From an uncultured Ruminococcus sp. (GTDB lineage: Bacteria > Bacillota > Clostridia > Oscillospirales > Ruminococcaceae): a stretch of DNA of 22,891 nucleotides. The position numbers and the translations under genes were made by a program. The stretch is from assembly GCA_946188175.1 (NCBI GenBank), contig CAMHUJ010000002.1:1-22891 (forward strand), written 5' to 3'. Below the pieces are notes generated by a model. It saw nothing but the letters and a program-made list of their open reading frames with translations. It was not told the origin of the DNA and did no database searches. Shown in pieces: positions 15,247 through 22,260 of this stretch; position 1 is the stretch's first letter; each line of letters begins with the position of its first letter.

Positions 15247-16566
15247 ATGGATTTCAATGTCATGCAAATCCTGCTTGACTGCGGCATCATTTTGCTGTCT
15301 ACGAAGTTTGTCGGCATGGTGACACGAAAGCTCGGTCTGCCGCAGGTCGTTGGCATGATCATCGCCGGTTTGCTGATCGGACCGGCACTCTTTCGCGGAA
15401 CTGCGTTCCCCGGACTCATTCATCCGACCGAAATCGAAATGGATGTCCTGAAGAGCTTTTCGCAGATCGGTGTCGTCTTCATTCTGTTTTCGAGCGGACT
15501 GGAAACGGATTTCCGTGAGATGAAGCGCAGCGGGGCGGCGGCGACTTGCATCGCGCTCACCGGTGTCTTTATCCCGATTCTGTTCGGTACGCTGGTCGCG
15601 CTGCTGTTCATGGGCGGACTGTCCGCGGCGCATGACAGCGAAAAGCTCATGAATGCGCTGTTTGTCGGATGCATTCTCTCCGCGACGAGCGTCGGCATCA
15701 CGGTCGAGACGCTCCGTGAGCTCGGCAAGCTGAAAACGAAGATCGGCACAACCGTGCTGAGTGCCGCGATCATCGACGATGTGATCGGCATTGTCGTGCT
15801 GAGTATTATCACCGGTCTCGGCGGTGAGGGCAGCATCGGACTGACGCTGCTGCGCGTGCTCGGATTTTTTGTGTTTACGATTGTTGTCGGTTATCTGCTG
15901 CGCCGCGGATTTCAGCTCATGGTCAAAATCTATCCGCATAAGCGCAGAACGAGTATTTTCGCGTTTGCGGCGTGCTTTTTCTTTGCCTATGCCGCGGAGG
16001 AATTCTTCGGTATCGCTGCGATTACCGGTGCGTATATGGCAGGTCTGATGCTGAGCGGCCTCGGCGACAGCCAGTTTGTGGACCGCAAGGTCATCGTCAG
16101 CAGCTATATGTTCTTTACGCCGATGTTCTTTGCGTATATCGGCATCAGCGCGGATTTCAGCGCGTTTCACTGGTCGAGCATGCTGTTCGTGGTATCGTTC
16201 GTCGCTGCCGGCATCATCGGCAAGATTGTCGGATGCAGTGCTGCGGCGCGCTGCTTCAAATATGACAAGCATGAATCGCTCGCGGTGGGCTTCGGTATGA
16301 TCGCGCGCGGTGAGGTTGCGCTTGCGGTCTATGCGACGGGTTCTGTGCTCATTGCACCGCAGGGCGGCATTGATCCGCTTGTTGCAACGATCTTTCTGAT
16401 CATCACCAGCTCGATCCTTTGCCCGATCCTGCTGAAATTTGTCTTCCGCGGACATCAGGATGCGGAGCTTGCCGCGGCGACCGCGCACAATGTTACGATC
16501 TCCTCGGAAGCAATCGAAAATGTACATCACGATATCGACAGCGAAAACGTGAAATCATCCTCATGA
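15247..16566 (+). CDS. CPA2-type cation/proton antiporter (NapA/GerN-like)
   Basis: A 439-residue membrane protein with about 12-13 helices, belonging to the Na_H_Exchanger family. Conserved features are GLPQVVGMIIAGLLIGP (30-46), FSSGLETDF near residue 81, SATSVGITVETLRELGKL (145-162), the ion-binding pair D177-D178 in SAAIIDDVIGIVVLS, and IARGEVALA near residue 352. The Asp-Asp pair is typical of electrogenic Na+/H+ exchangers such as NapA and GerN. It lacks the C-terminal TrkA-N (RCK) domain of Kef channels; the last about 40 residues form a short hydrophilic tail. Start: the ATG at 15247 follows AGGAG. No promoter fits between the glyA terminator and this start, so it may depend on read-through. 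The 3' end overlaps the convergent gene by six bases. Transported ion (Na+ or K+) is uncertain. Confidence 0.9.
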   Translation: MDFNVMQILLDCGIILLSTKFVGMVTRKLGLPQVVGMIIAGLLIGPALFRGTAFPGLIHPTEIEMDVLKSFSQIGVVFILFSSGLETDFREMKRSGAAATCIALTGVFIPILFGTLVALLFMGGLSAAHDSEKLMNALFVGCILSATSVGITVETLRELGKLKTKIGTTVLSAAIIDDVIGIVVLSIITGLGGEGSIGLTLLRVLGFFVFTIVVGYLLRRGFQLMVKIYPHKRRTSIFAFAACFFFAYAAEEFFGIAAITGAYMAGLMLSGLGDSQFVDRKVIVSSYMFFTPMFFAYIGISADFSAFHWSSMLFVVSFVAAGIIGKIVGCSAAARCFKYDKHESLAVGFGMIARGEVALAVYATGSVLIAPQGGIDPLVATIFLIITSSILCPILLKFVFRGHQDAELAAATAHNVTISSEAIENVHHDIDSENVKSSS

Positions 16567-17397
16567 GAAAAACGGCTCCGTGATCTTGTAATCTCCGTAA
16601 ACGGAAAATGTGCCGGGCACCGGTGCATAGATGCAGTCGCGGAGCTGTAAGCCGTTTTTCAGCGTGATCGTTACAAGGCGCAGATCCTGCGTCCAGTATT
16701 CCATTGCTTCCTGATAGACGGTATCGTTCTCGGCTTTGACGGTGCCGTCCTCGAGCCAGACCTGATCGGTTTTGCCGAATTTTTCCGTATATGCGTCATA
16801 ATAAGCCTGCGCGATGCCTTCCTGACCGATGTCCTCGCCGAGCTTTAAAAGCTTGTCGAAGAATGCGGAGAGCGCCTGCTTGTCGGTGATTGTTTCGAGC
16901 AGACTGCCTTCCTGATTCCGGACGGTGACGGATTCGATGTCCTCGGGATAGCCGATGCCGTAGGACGCGCAGACCGCCCAGATCGAGGTCTGCTTGTCGA
17001 GATACTGGAAGCCGGTCAGCTCATAGGCTTTGATGTCGTCCTGCTGTGCCAGCAGAACAATCGCATTCTTTTTGCCTGCATCCTGCATCGGTTTGCAGGC
17101 ATAGAGCGGACAGGTCACGGTACCGGTCTCGGAGGGAAAGTTCAGCTCGCCGAGCTGTTCGCCGCAGAGTTCCTTTGTGACGGCATCCGTATCCGGCAGA
17201 TATGCCTGAACGGTCTGCAAATCACACTGTACATAATGCGCGCCGTCGAAGCTGAATGTTTCGTAGGCGGAGCGGTATGCGGCTTGCGTCATCTGCTTGC
17301 CGACGCGCCCCCAGATCAGCAGCCAGCCGATCACAAACAACAGAAAGACTGCCAGTATGATGAGGATGCCGAGGTGCTTTTTCAGAAATGCTTTCAT
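16561..17397 (-). CDS. Membrane-anchored protein of unknown function
   Basis: A 278-residue protein that I do not recognise. A short basic N-terminus (MKAFLKKH) leads into one hydrophobic segment (about residues 9-30, LGILIILAVFLLFVIGWLLI), followed by a soluble, acidic domain of about 245 residues expected outside the membrane. The anchor has no clear signal-peptidase site and no lipobox. The soluble part contains YLDKQTSIWAVCASYGIGYP and a C-terminal block DLRLVTITLKNGLQLRDCIY. Start: the ATG at 17397 has AAGGAGA upstream; the ATG at 17430 in the same frame lies ahead of that site. It has a near-consensus promoter (17433-17461). The 3' end overlaps the antiporter gene tail to tail by six bases, with no terminator between. 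Confidence 0.75.
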   Translation of the reverse strand: MKAFLKKHLGILIILAVFLLFVIGWLLIWGRVGKQMTQAAYRSAYETFSFDGAHYVQCDLQTVQAYLPDTDAVTKELCGEQLGELNFPSETGTVTCPLYACKPMQDAGKKNAIVLLAQQDDIKAYELTGFQYLDKQTSIWAVCASYGIGYPEDIESVTVRNQEGSLLETITDKQALSAFFDKLLKLGEDIGQEGIAQAYYDAYTEKFGKTDQVWLEDGTVKAENDTVYQEAMEYWTQDLRLVTITLKNGLQLRDCIYAPVPGTFSVYGDYKITEPFFS

Positions 17398-17432
17398 ACA
17401 TGATTCTCCTTGTGTGATACATTGCTGCATCT

Positions 17433-17461
17433 ATTATACCTGATTCTGTCCCTCGCGTCAA
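17433..17461 (-). promoter_or_regulatory. Strong sigma-70 promoter of the membrane-anchored protein gene
   Basis: On the minus strand TTGACG (17456-17461) and a perfect TATAAT (17433-17438) are separated by 17 bases. The start would fall near 17426, leaving a leader of about 30 bases. Confidence 0.85.
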
Positions 17462-17506
17462 GCGCCTGCACATGCAGATGTTTGAAGTGAATGAAGGAGG
17501 AAAAAC

Positions 17507-18067
17507 ATGAAGCTGATACTTGCATCGGGTTCTCCGCGCAGAAAGGAACTGCTCGGAAAGCTGAATATCCCGTTTGAGGTGATCGTATCGGAATGCGATG
17601 AAACGCTGCCGGAGGGCATCCCTGCGGATGCTGCGGCGGAGCTGCTTGCCGTCCGGAAGGCGGCTGCGGTTGCAAAGCTGCATCCGGATGCGGTTGTGAT
17701 CGGTGCGGATACGACCGTTCTGCTCGATGATGAAATACTCGGCAAGCCCGAAGATGAAGCCGACTGCAAGCGGATGCTGCATGAACTCTCCGGCAGGCTG
17801 CACAAGGTCGTGACGGGCGTTGCGATCTTCTGGGAAGGACATTCCGCGAGCTTTTCCGATGAGACCGGCGTGCAGTTCTATCCGCTTTCCAATGCGGAGA
17901 TCGACGCCTATGCCGCATCGGCAGAGCCGTATGACAAAGCAGGTGCCTACGGTATTCAGGGGCAGGGTGCGCTGCTCGTAGCCGGAATCCACGGGGATTA
18001 TTACAATGTGGTCGGACTGCCGGTTGCAAGACTTGCGCGGCAGCTCCGTGATCTGAAGCTGATCTGA
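17507..18067 (+). CDS. maf: Maf family nucleoside triphosphate pyrophosphatase
   Basis: A 186-residue Maf protein, a house-cleaning enzyme that hydrolyses dTTP/UTP or modified nucleotides to monophosphates and has been linked to septum formation. Family motifs are complete: LASGSPRRKELL (5-16), SECDET (28-33), GADTTVLLDDEILGKP (66-81, with D68 and K80), VVTGVAI and DKAGAYGIQGQGALLV (143-158). The GIQG form of the last motif suggests the YhdE-like dTTP/UTP group rather than YceF, but this is an inference. The ATG at 17507 follows GAAGGAGG. The next gene begins 14 bases after the stop, so the two are likely co-transcribed. No clear plus-strand promoter was resolved in the 109-base divergent gap. 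Confidence 0.95.
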   Translation: MKLILASGSPRRKELLGKLNIPFEVIVSECDETLPEGIPADAAAELLAVRKAAAVAKLHPDAVVIGADTTVLLDDEILGKPEDEADCKRMLHELSGRLHKVVTGVAIFWEGHSASFSDETGVQFYPLSNAEIDAYAASAEPYDKAGAYGIQGQGALLVAGIHGDYYNVVGLPVARLARQLRDLKLI

Positions 18068-18081
18068 GAAAGGGGCGCGTC

Positions 18082-18768
18082 ATGCTGCAATTTCTCGGAC
18101 GCGGCTCTGCGTTTGCCGATACGCAGAACTGCGCATATTTTGAACAGGACGGCAGCCTGATTCTGCTCGACTGCCCGATGTCGGCGTTTCATGTCCTGCG
18201 CAGACGGGGCATTCCGCAGAAGCATATTTTCGTGCTCGTGACGCATACGCACAGCGACCATGTCGGCGGCATTCCGATGCTGATTCATCTGTCGCGGTAT
18301 ATCGCAGATGCGCATGTGACGGTCGTTGCGCCGTCGGACGAAGTCGCGGAAGATATGCGTTATCTGATTGCGCGGCTGGACGGCTGTGATCGTGCTGCAT
18401 ATACGATTATCACGGCGGATGCGCTGGATGCGGCGTGGCTGATCGGGGCGGTTCCGGTGCAGCATGCGCCGGCGCTGGAAGGGCGCTGCTTCGGCTACCG
18501 GCTGCGCATCGGCGGCAATGATGTGCTCTATACCGGCGATGCGGCATCGCTTGCGCCGTTTCAGCCCTATCTGCACAGCGGCGCATATCTCTACACGGAA
18601 ATTGCGACGTTTGACAGCGGTGTGCATATGTATATCGACGATGTGCTGCCTGAACTCATCCGTCTGACAGAGCAGGGTGTGCATGTATACCTGATGCATC
18701 TGGACAATGAGGCTGCGCTTGCGGAGAAAATCCGCGGCACCGGCATCGGATTTGCACCGCTCGGATAA
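18082..18768 (+). CDS. Metallo-beta-lactamase-fold hydrolase
   Basis: A 228-residue protein of the MBL superfamily, similar in plan to short RNase Z-like hydrolases. The metal site is complete: THTHSDH (54-60, H55, H57, D59, H60), H128 in VPVQHAPALEG, D153 in LYTGDAAS and H206 in LMHLDN. It begins MLQFLGRGSAFADTQNCAYF, the usual opening beta strands. Despite the RNase Z resemblance it lacks the long flexible arm expected in tRNase Z, so a tRNA-processing role should not be assumed. The ATG at 18082 follows GAAAGGGG. It is downstream of maf in a two-gene unit closed by the terminator at 18774. Substrate is unknown. Confidence 0.88.
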   Translation: MLQFLGRGSAFADTQNCAYFEQDGSLILLDCPMSAFHVLRRRGIPQKHIFVLVTHTHSDHVGGIPMLIHLSRYIADAHVTVVAPSDEVAEDMRYLIARLDGCDRAAYTIITADALDAAWLIGAVPVQHAPALEGRCFGYRLRIGGNDVLYTGDAASLAPFQPYLHSGAYLYTEIATFDSGVHMYIDDVLPELIRLTEQGVHVYLMHLDNEAALAEKIRGTGIGFAPLG

Positions 18769-18773
18769 AAATA

Positions 18774-18804
18774 CCGCACAGGGCAGCGCGCTCTGTGCGG
18801 TTTT
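18774..18804. terminator. Bidirectional terminator between convergent operons
   Basis: CCGCACAG (18774-18781) pairs with CTGTGCGG (18793-18800). On the plus strand it is followed by TTTT, on the minus strand by TATTTTTAT, so it can end both the maf unit and the DUF2975-XRE unit. Confidence 0.88.
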
Positions 18805-18807
18805 GCA

Positions 18808-19023
18808 TTATTCGTCCCCGTCCGGTGTATACTCAAAGAGATCGGCGGGCTGACAGTCCAGTGCGCGGCAGATCGCGTTCATGGTCTCAAATTTGATGCC
18901 CTTCATCTTGCCGGTTTTGAGGTTCGAGAGATTGACGTTCGTCATGCCGACGCGCTCTGCCAGTGTATTGAGTGACATTTTGCGGTCTGCCATGATGCGG
19001 TCAAGTCTGATGATAATTGCCAT
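18808..19023 (-). CDS. XRE-family transcriptional regulator, YozG-like
   Basis: A 71-residue protein that is almost only a Cro/C1-type helix-turn-helix: RLDRIMADRKMSLNTLAERV, then GMTNVNLSNLKTGKMKGIKF as turn and recognition helix, then AICRALDCQPADLFEYTPD. Such short regulators are regularly encoded next to DUF2975 membrane proteins (yozG with yoaS in Bacillus subtilis), and that is the arrangement here. The ATG at 19023 has GGGGG upstream. The gene starts ten bases after the DUF2975 stop and is last in the operon. Autoregulation through the repeats at 20195-20228 is plausible but unproven. Confidence 0.92.
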   Translation of the reverse strand: MAIIIRLDRIMADRKMSLNTLAERVGMTNVNLSNLKTGKMKGIKFETMNAICRALDCQPADLFEYTPDGDE

Positions 19024-19033
19024 GTCAGCCCCC

Positions 19034-19654
19034 TTACGCGATGAGATCGTTTTCTTCCTGTAAACGGACGCCCTGATCGAATATTTTGCCGATCATCAGA
19101 ATGACAAAGCCGATCACGAGCATATAGAGTGATTCGATTCGCGGATGGAGATAGATATATTCAAATTTCAGAGATTTCATGATGCATTCGATCAATCCGG
19201 GAACAATCGCCAGCGAGAATTGCAGATATCCGATCACTTTGATCCGCTTTGCATTTTTTCGCGTGAACGGCGTATAGTTCCTGCTGTTGGCAGCAATCAT
19301 GAGCACAAGAATGATCATCGCCGTCAGGATCGCAGAAAATACCAGCCCGCGTGTTTCATAAATGATCGCGCAGTACTTTATGTCAGTATTTCCGTTACTG
19401 TCGAGCAGATTATAATCATTCGGGTTTACGTCATTGAAGTATTCACTGTTTCGGAAAAGCTGCCAGGCTTCCTGTCCGTTTGTCGTTTCAACACTCTGGT
19501 ATTTCAGTTCATAGCTGTATTGATCTTTGACGATTGCAGTGAGAAAATCTCTGGTGTGAAAAACGAGCAGCATGATAAAGAAGTATGCAATGAATGTGCT
19601 AAGTAAATGCTTCGGGCGCTGTTTCGGTTTTCTTGTCTTGATTGCTTCTTCCAT
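19034..19654 (-). CDS. DUF2975 family membrane protein (second in operon)
   Basis: A 206-residue integral membrane protein with about four helices: near 19-32, 101-122, 145-162 and 180-197. An external, polar loop of about 60 residues follows the first helix. The end (GKIFDQGVRLQEENDLIA) matches the DUF2975 signature, in which the last helix is followed by xLQEENDL. The family's biochemical role is unknown; it is usually paired with a small XRE regulator, as here. Start: AAGGAG lies nine bases before the ATG at 19654; the ATG at 19663 touches the ribosome binding site. It begins 13 bases after the stop of its paralogue. Confidence 0.85.
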   Translation of the reverse strand: MEEAIKTRKPKQRPKHLLSTFIAYFFIMLLVFHTRDFLTAIVKDQYSYELKYQSVETTNGQEAWQLFRNSEYFNDVNPNDYNLLDSNGNTDIKYCAIIYETRGLVFSAILTAMIILVLMIAANSRNYTPFTRKNAKRIKVIGYLQFSLAIVPGLIECIMKSLKFEYIYLHPRIESLYMLVIGFVILMIGKIFDQGVRLQEENDLIA

Positions 19655-19667
19655 ATTTGTCATCTCC

Positions 19668-20126
19668 TTACGCGATCTGATCCATGTCATTCTGCAAGGC
19701 GTGACCGTAGACAAAAATCTCGGAGAGAATGCCGATCAGTGTGCCGAGCAGGAACATGTAGACCGAATGACGGTCATCGAGATAGAACGTAAACGGGAAT
19801 ACTTCGCCGCCGTGATTCCGGATGCCGTCCGCGATGCAGTCAGCGAACTGCGAAAGATAGCCGCTGACGCTGACGGTGAGAGCAAGGGCGCGCATTTTGC
19901 TGATGACAGATTTTGCGAAAGGCTTGCCGTGTTTGCGGATGTCAATGAAAATCAGTCCGGTCAGCAGGAAAATAACAAAGAGAAACATGCCGGAACAGGC
20001 GGCATCGGGCGCGTGCTGAAACAGCTTGATGACGGCATAGACTGCGAACACGCCGGAGAGTATCATGGTAATTATGACGTCTGTGCGGGTGCGCTTGTTG
20101 AGTGCTTCGACATTGGGATCTTTCAT
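19668..20126 (-). CDS. DUF2975-like membrane protein (first in operon)
   Basis: A 152-residue, four-helix membrane protein: helices near 17-36, 44-63, 82-100 and 120-140. Its ending (SEIFVYGHALQNDMDQIA) parallels that of the next gene (IFDQGVRLQEENDLIA), and the central HGKPFAKSVISKMRALAL fits the DUF2975 pattern, so it is judged a shorter paralogue without the large external loop. The ATG at 20126 lies eight bases after GGGAGG; the ATG at 20133 is in another frame. It is the first gene after the operon promoter. Two unlike DUF2975 proteins with one regulator suggests a heteromeric membrane complex, which is an inference. Confidence 0.8.
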   Translation of the reverse strand: MKDPNVEALNKRTRTDVIITMILSGVFAVYAVIKLFQHAPDAACSGMFLFVIFLLTGLIFIDIRKHGKPFAKSVISKMRALALTVSVSGYLSQFADCIADGIRNHGGEVFPFTFYLDDRHSVYMFLLGTLIGILSEIFVYGHALQNDMDQIA

Positions 20127-20184
20127 GATTCATACCTCCCTGAATGAATAAGCGGTTTGTGTGTTTCTATCAGCTGATGATATT

Positions 20185-20213
20185 AGTATAGCACGAAAAT
20201 TAAAGAATGTCAA
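20185..20213 (-). promoter_or_regulatory. Promoter of the DUF2975-DUF2975-XRE operon
   Basis: On the minus strand a perfect TTGACA (20208-20213) is followed after 17 bases by TATACT (20185-20190). Near-consensus, start near 20178, leader about 50 bases. Confidence 0.9.
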
Positions 20214-20228
20214 TAGAAAATTAAAGAA
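20195..20228. promoter_or_regulatory. Direct repeats overlapping the promoter, candidate operator
   Basis: GAAAATTAAAGAA occurs at 20195-20207 and 20216-20228, exactly 21 bases apart (two helical turns). One copy fills the promoter spacer and the other lies just upstream of the -35 box. An inverted half, CTTTAAT at 20232-20238, faces ATTAAAG of the second copy. Such placement suits a repressor, most simply the XRE protein of this operon. Confidence 0.55.
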
Positions 20229-20330
20229 AGGCTTTAATTATTTATAGAAATCACAATGCGATATGTGATGCAAAACAGCCGTTTGTGCAGAATGCACAGA
20301 GCTGTTCCGGTTGAATTGCGCGAATCCTAC

Positions 20331-20359
20331 TTGACAGAATGCCGAAAATCCTGTAAAAT
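20331..20359 (+). promoter_or_regulatory. Sigma-70 promoter of prfB
   Basis: TTGACA (20331-20336), 17 bases, TAAAAT (20354-20359). Start near 20366. The leader contains a hairpin: GCGGCAGCC (20379-20387) with GGCTG (20393-20397) and CCGC (20399-20402), one bulged T, no U tract. The 20127-20432 gap thus holds two divergent promoters, the repeats and this leader. Confidence 0.88.
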
Positions 20360-20432
20360 AGTATACGTGGAAATTTGCGCGGCAGCCAGAGCGGCTGTCC
20401 GCCTGAAGATAGTGACCGAAAGGAAATCAGAT

Positions 20433-21572
20433 ATGATATTACTGGAAGATATCAAGAATGAACTTGTCAATGCGAGACCGGAGGTCAAGGAGCTCGGCGA
20501 GGTTTTGCAGATTGAGCGTGCAAAAGCCGATCTCGGCGACCTGCGCATCCAAATGGAATACGACGGCTTCTGGGACGATCACGAGAAGGCGCAGAAGATC
20601 ACCCAGCGATGCAATACGCTCGAGCGCAAGATCGAAAACTTTGAGAAGCTGCAATCGCTGCTCGAGGATACGATTGAGCTGATCGAGATGTCTCTGGAGG
20701 AGGGCGACGAATCCTCGAATGAGGAGATCATTGCCGATGCAGAAGCCTTCAAGCAGCAGCTCGAGGCGGAAAAGCTGCGTTCGCTGCTGACCGGTGAATA
20801 CGACAACTCCAATGCGATTCTGACGCTGCATGCAGGCGCAGGCGGCACCGAGGCGCAGGACTGGTCGCAGATGCTCTACCGCATGTACAATAAATATGCC
20901 GAGAGCCACGGCTTCAAGGTCGATCTGCTCGACTGGCTCGACGGCGATGAAGCCGGCATCAAGTCGGCATCGTTCATGGTCGAGGGAGAAAACGCCTACG
21001 GCTTCCTGAAATCCGAGGCAGGCGTACACCGTCTGGTGCGCGTTTCGCCGTTTGATTCTTCCGGCAGACGGCATACGTCCTTTGCGGCGCTCGAGGTCAT
21101 GCCGGAGCTTTCCGATGATGTCGAGGTCGAGATTCGTCCGGAGGATATCGAGATGCAGGTTTACCGTTCCAGCGGCGCCGGCGGTCAGCATATCAACAAG
21201 ACGAGTTCGGCAGTCCGCTTAAAGCACCTCCCGACCGGCATCGTGGTCTCCTGCCAGACGCAGCGTTCGCAGTTCCAGAATAAGGATTACTGTATGAAGA
21301 TGCTGCGCGCAAAGCTCGTTGAGATCAAGGAGCGCGAGCATCTGGACAAGATCTCCGATATCAAGGGCGATCAGCTCAAGATCGAATGGGGCAGCCAGAT
21401 CCGTTCCTATGTGTTCATGCCGTATACGCTCGTCAAGGATCACAGAACTGGCTGCGAAAACGGCAATGTGCAGTCGGTCATGGACGGCAATCTCGATGAT
21501 TTCATCAATGCGTATCTGAAAGCGCTTTCGCACGGCACGCTCAAGGCAGGCGCCGCTGCAACAGAGGAATAA
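20433..21572 (+). CDS. prfB: Peptide chain release factor 2, without programmed frameshift
   Basis: This 379-residue class I release factor terminates translation at UGA and UAA. The SPF anticodon-like motif typical of RF2 is at 205-207 (VSPFDSSGRRHTSF), and the catalytic GGQ is at 250-252 (SSGAGGQHINKTSSAVRL). The N-terminal helical domain, core domains and C-terminus are full length. In most bacteria prfB has an in-frame UGA near codon 25 read by +1 frameshifting; here the frame runs straight through ELGEVLQIERAKADL with no stop and no CTTTGA-type slip site. The start ATG at 20433 has AAAGGAA upstream; upstream frame sequence is leader. A terminator follows at 21679. Confidence 0.97.
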   Translation: MILLEDIKNELVNARPEVKELGEVLQIERAKADLGDLRIQMEYDGFWDDHEKAQKITQRCNTLERKIENFEKLQSLLEDTIELIEMSLEEGDESSNEEIIADAEAFKQQLEAEKLRSLLTGEYDNSNAILTLHAGAGGTEAQDWSQMLYRMYNKYAESHGFKVDLLDWLDGDEAGIKSASFMVEGENAYGFLKSEAGVHRLVRVSPFDSSGRRHTSFAALEVMPELSDDVEVEIRPEDIEMQVYRSSGAGGQHINKTSSAVRLKHLPTGIVVSCQTQRSQFQNKDYCMKMLRAKLVEIKEREHLDKISDIKGDQLKIEWGSQIRSYVFMPYTLVKDHRTGCENGNVQSVMDGNLDDFINAYLKALSHGTLKAGAAATEE

Positions 21573-21678
21573 GCCGGCAGGACCGGCAGCCGATCTGACA
21601 GCGATGTGAGAAACGCAAAACGGTCGGTTCGGTGTCCGTCTTTGGCGGGCAGATCAATACCCGAATGATATAACTGCA

Positions 21679-21719
21679 AGGCTGCGCCGATTTGGTCATC
21701 ATTTTTGGCGCAGCTTTTT
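21679..21719 (+). terminator. Rho-independent terminator after prfB
   Basis: GCTGCGCC (21681-21688) pairs with GGCGCAGC (21707-21714), followed by TTTTT; the loop is long (18 bases) and T-rich. It ends only 26 bases before rimM, so rimM needs read-through or a promoter overlapping this region (none clear). Confidence 0.75.
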
Positions 21720-21744
21720 GCGGCATACGGATGAAGGAGAAGCC

Positions 21745-22260
21745 ATGAAAAAACAATATCTGGAGATCGGCAAGATCGTCAATGTACACGGGCTTGGCGG
21801 CATGGTCAAGGTGATGCCGTGGTGCGACAGTGCCGAGTTCCTCAGCGAATTTGAAACGCTGTACCGCGGCAGGGAGCATATCCCCATGGAGATCGAGCGC
21901 GCTGCCGTACAGAAGAATATGGTGCTGATGAAGTTTGCCGGTGTCGATACGCCGGAGGCTGCGAATGCGCTGCGCAATACGGTGCTCTATATGAACCGTG
22001 AGGATGTCGAGCTTGACGACGATACCTATTTCATTCAGGATTTGCAGGGGATGCGCGTCGTCGATGCCGATAACGGAAAAGAGTACGGCAAGCTGCATGA
22101 TGTCCTGCAAACCGGTGCGAACGATGTCTATGAGGTCGAATCGCCGGAGGGAAAAATGCTGCTTGTGCCGGTGATTCCGGATGTCGTGCTGAATGTGGAT
22201 TTTGATGCGGATACGATCACGATTCGTCCGCTGAAGGGATTGTTTGACGATGCAGATTGA
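21745..22260 (+). CDS. rimM: Ribosome maturation factor RimM
   Basis: A 171-residue 16S rRNA processing factor that binds S19 and helps assemble the 30S head. The N-terminal RimM domain opens YLEIGKIVNVHGLGGMVKV (5-23), with MKFAGVDTPEAANALRNTVL near 67-86. The C-terminal PRC-barrel contains DLQGMRVVDADNGKEYGKL and VPVIPDVVLNVD (about 140-152). The ATG at 21745 follows GAAGGAG. The stop overlaps trmD by 11 bases, the usual rimM-trmD coupling. The common upstream partners rpsP and a KH-domain gene are missing here; prfB occupies that side. Confidence 0.96.
   Translation: MKKQYLEIGKIVNVHGLGGMVKVMPWCDSAEFLSEFETLYRGREHIPMEIERAAVQKNMVLMKFAGVDTPEAANALRNTVLYMNREDVELDDDTYFIQDLQGMRVVDADNGKEYGKLHDVLQTGANDVYEVESPEGKMLLVPVIPDVVLNVDFDADTITIRPLKGLFDDAD

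Noticed and set aside
13746..16530. Long minus-strand frames opposite glyA and the antiporter
   Set aside because: They cover conserved plus-strand genes with clear starts and motifs, and are rich in Arg, His and Cys as expected of antisense frames in this base composition.
16561..17430. Start at 17430 for the membrane-anchored protein
   Set aside because: The AAGGAGA ribosome binding site lies downstream of that ATG and correctly spaced for the ATG at 17397; the upstream ATG also falls within the promoter -10 region.
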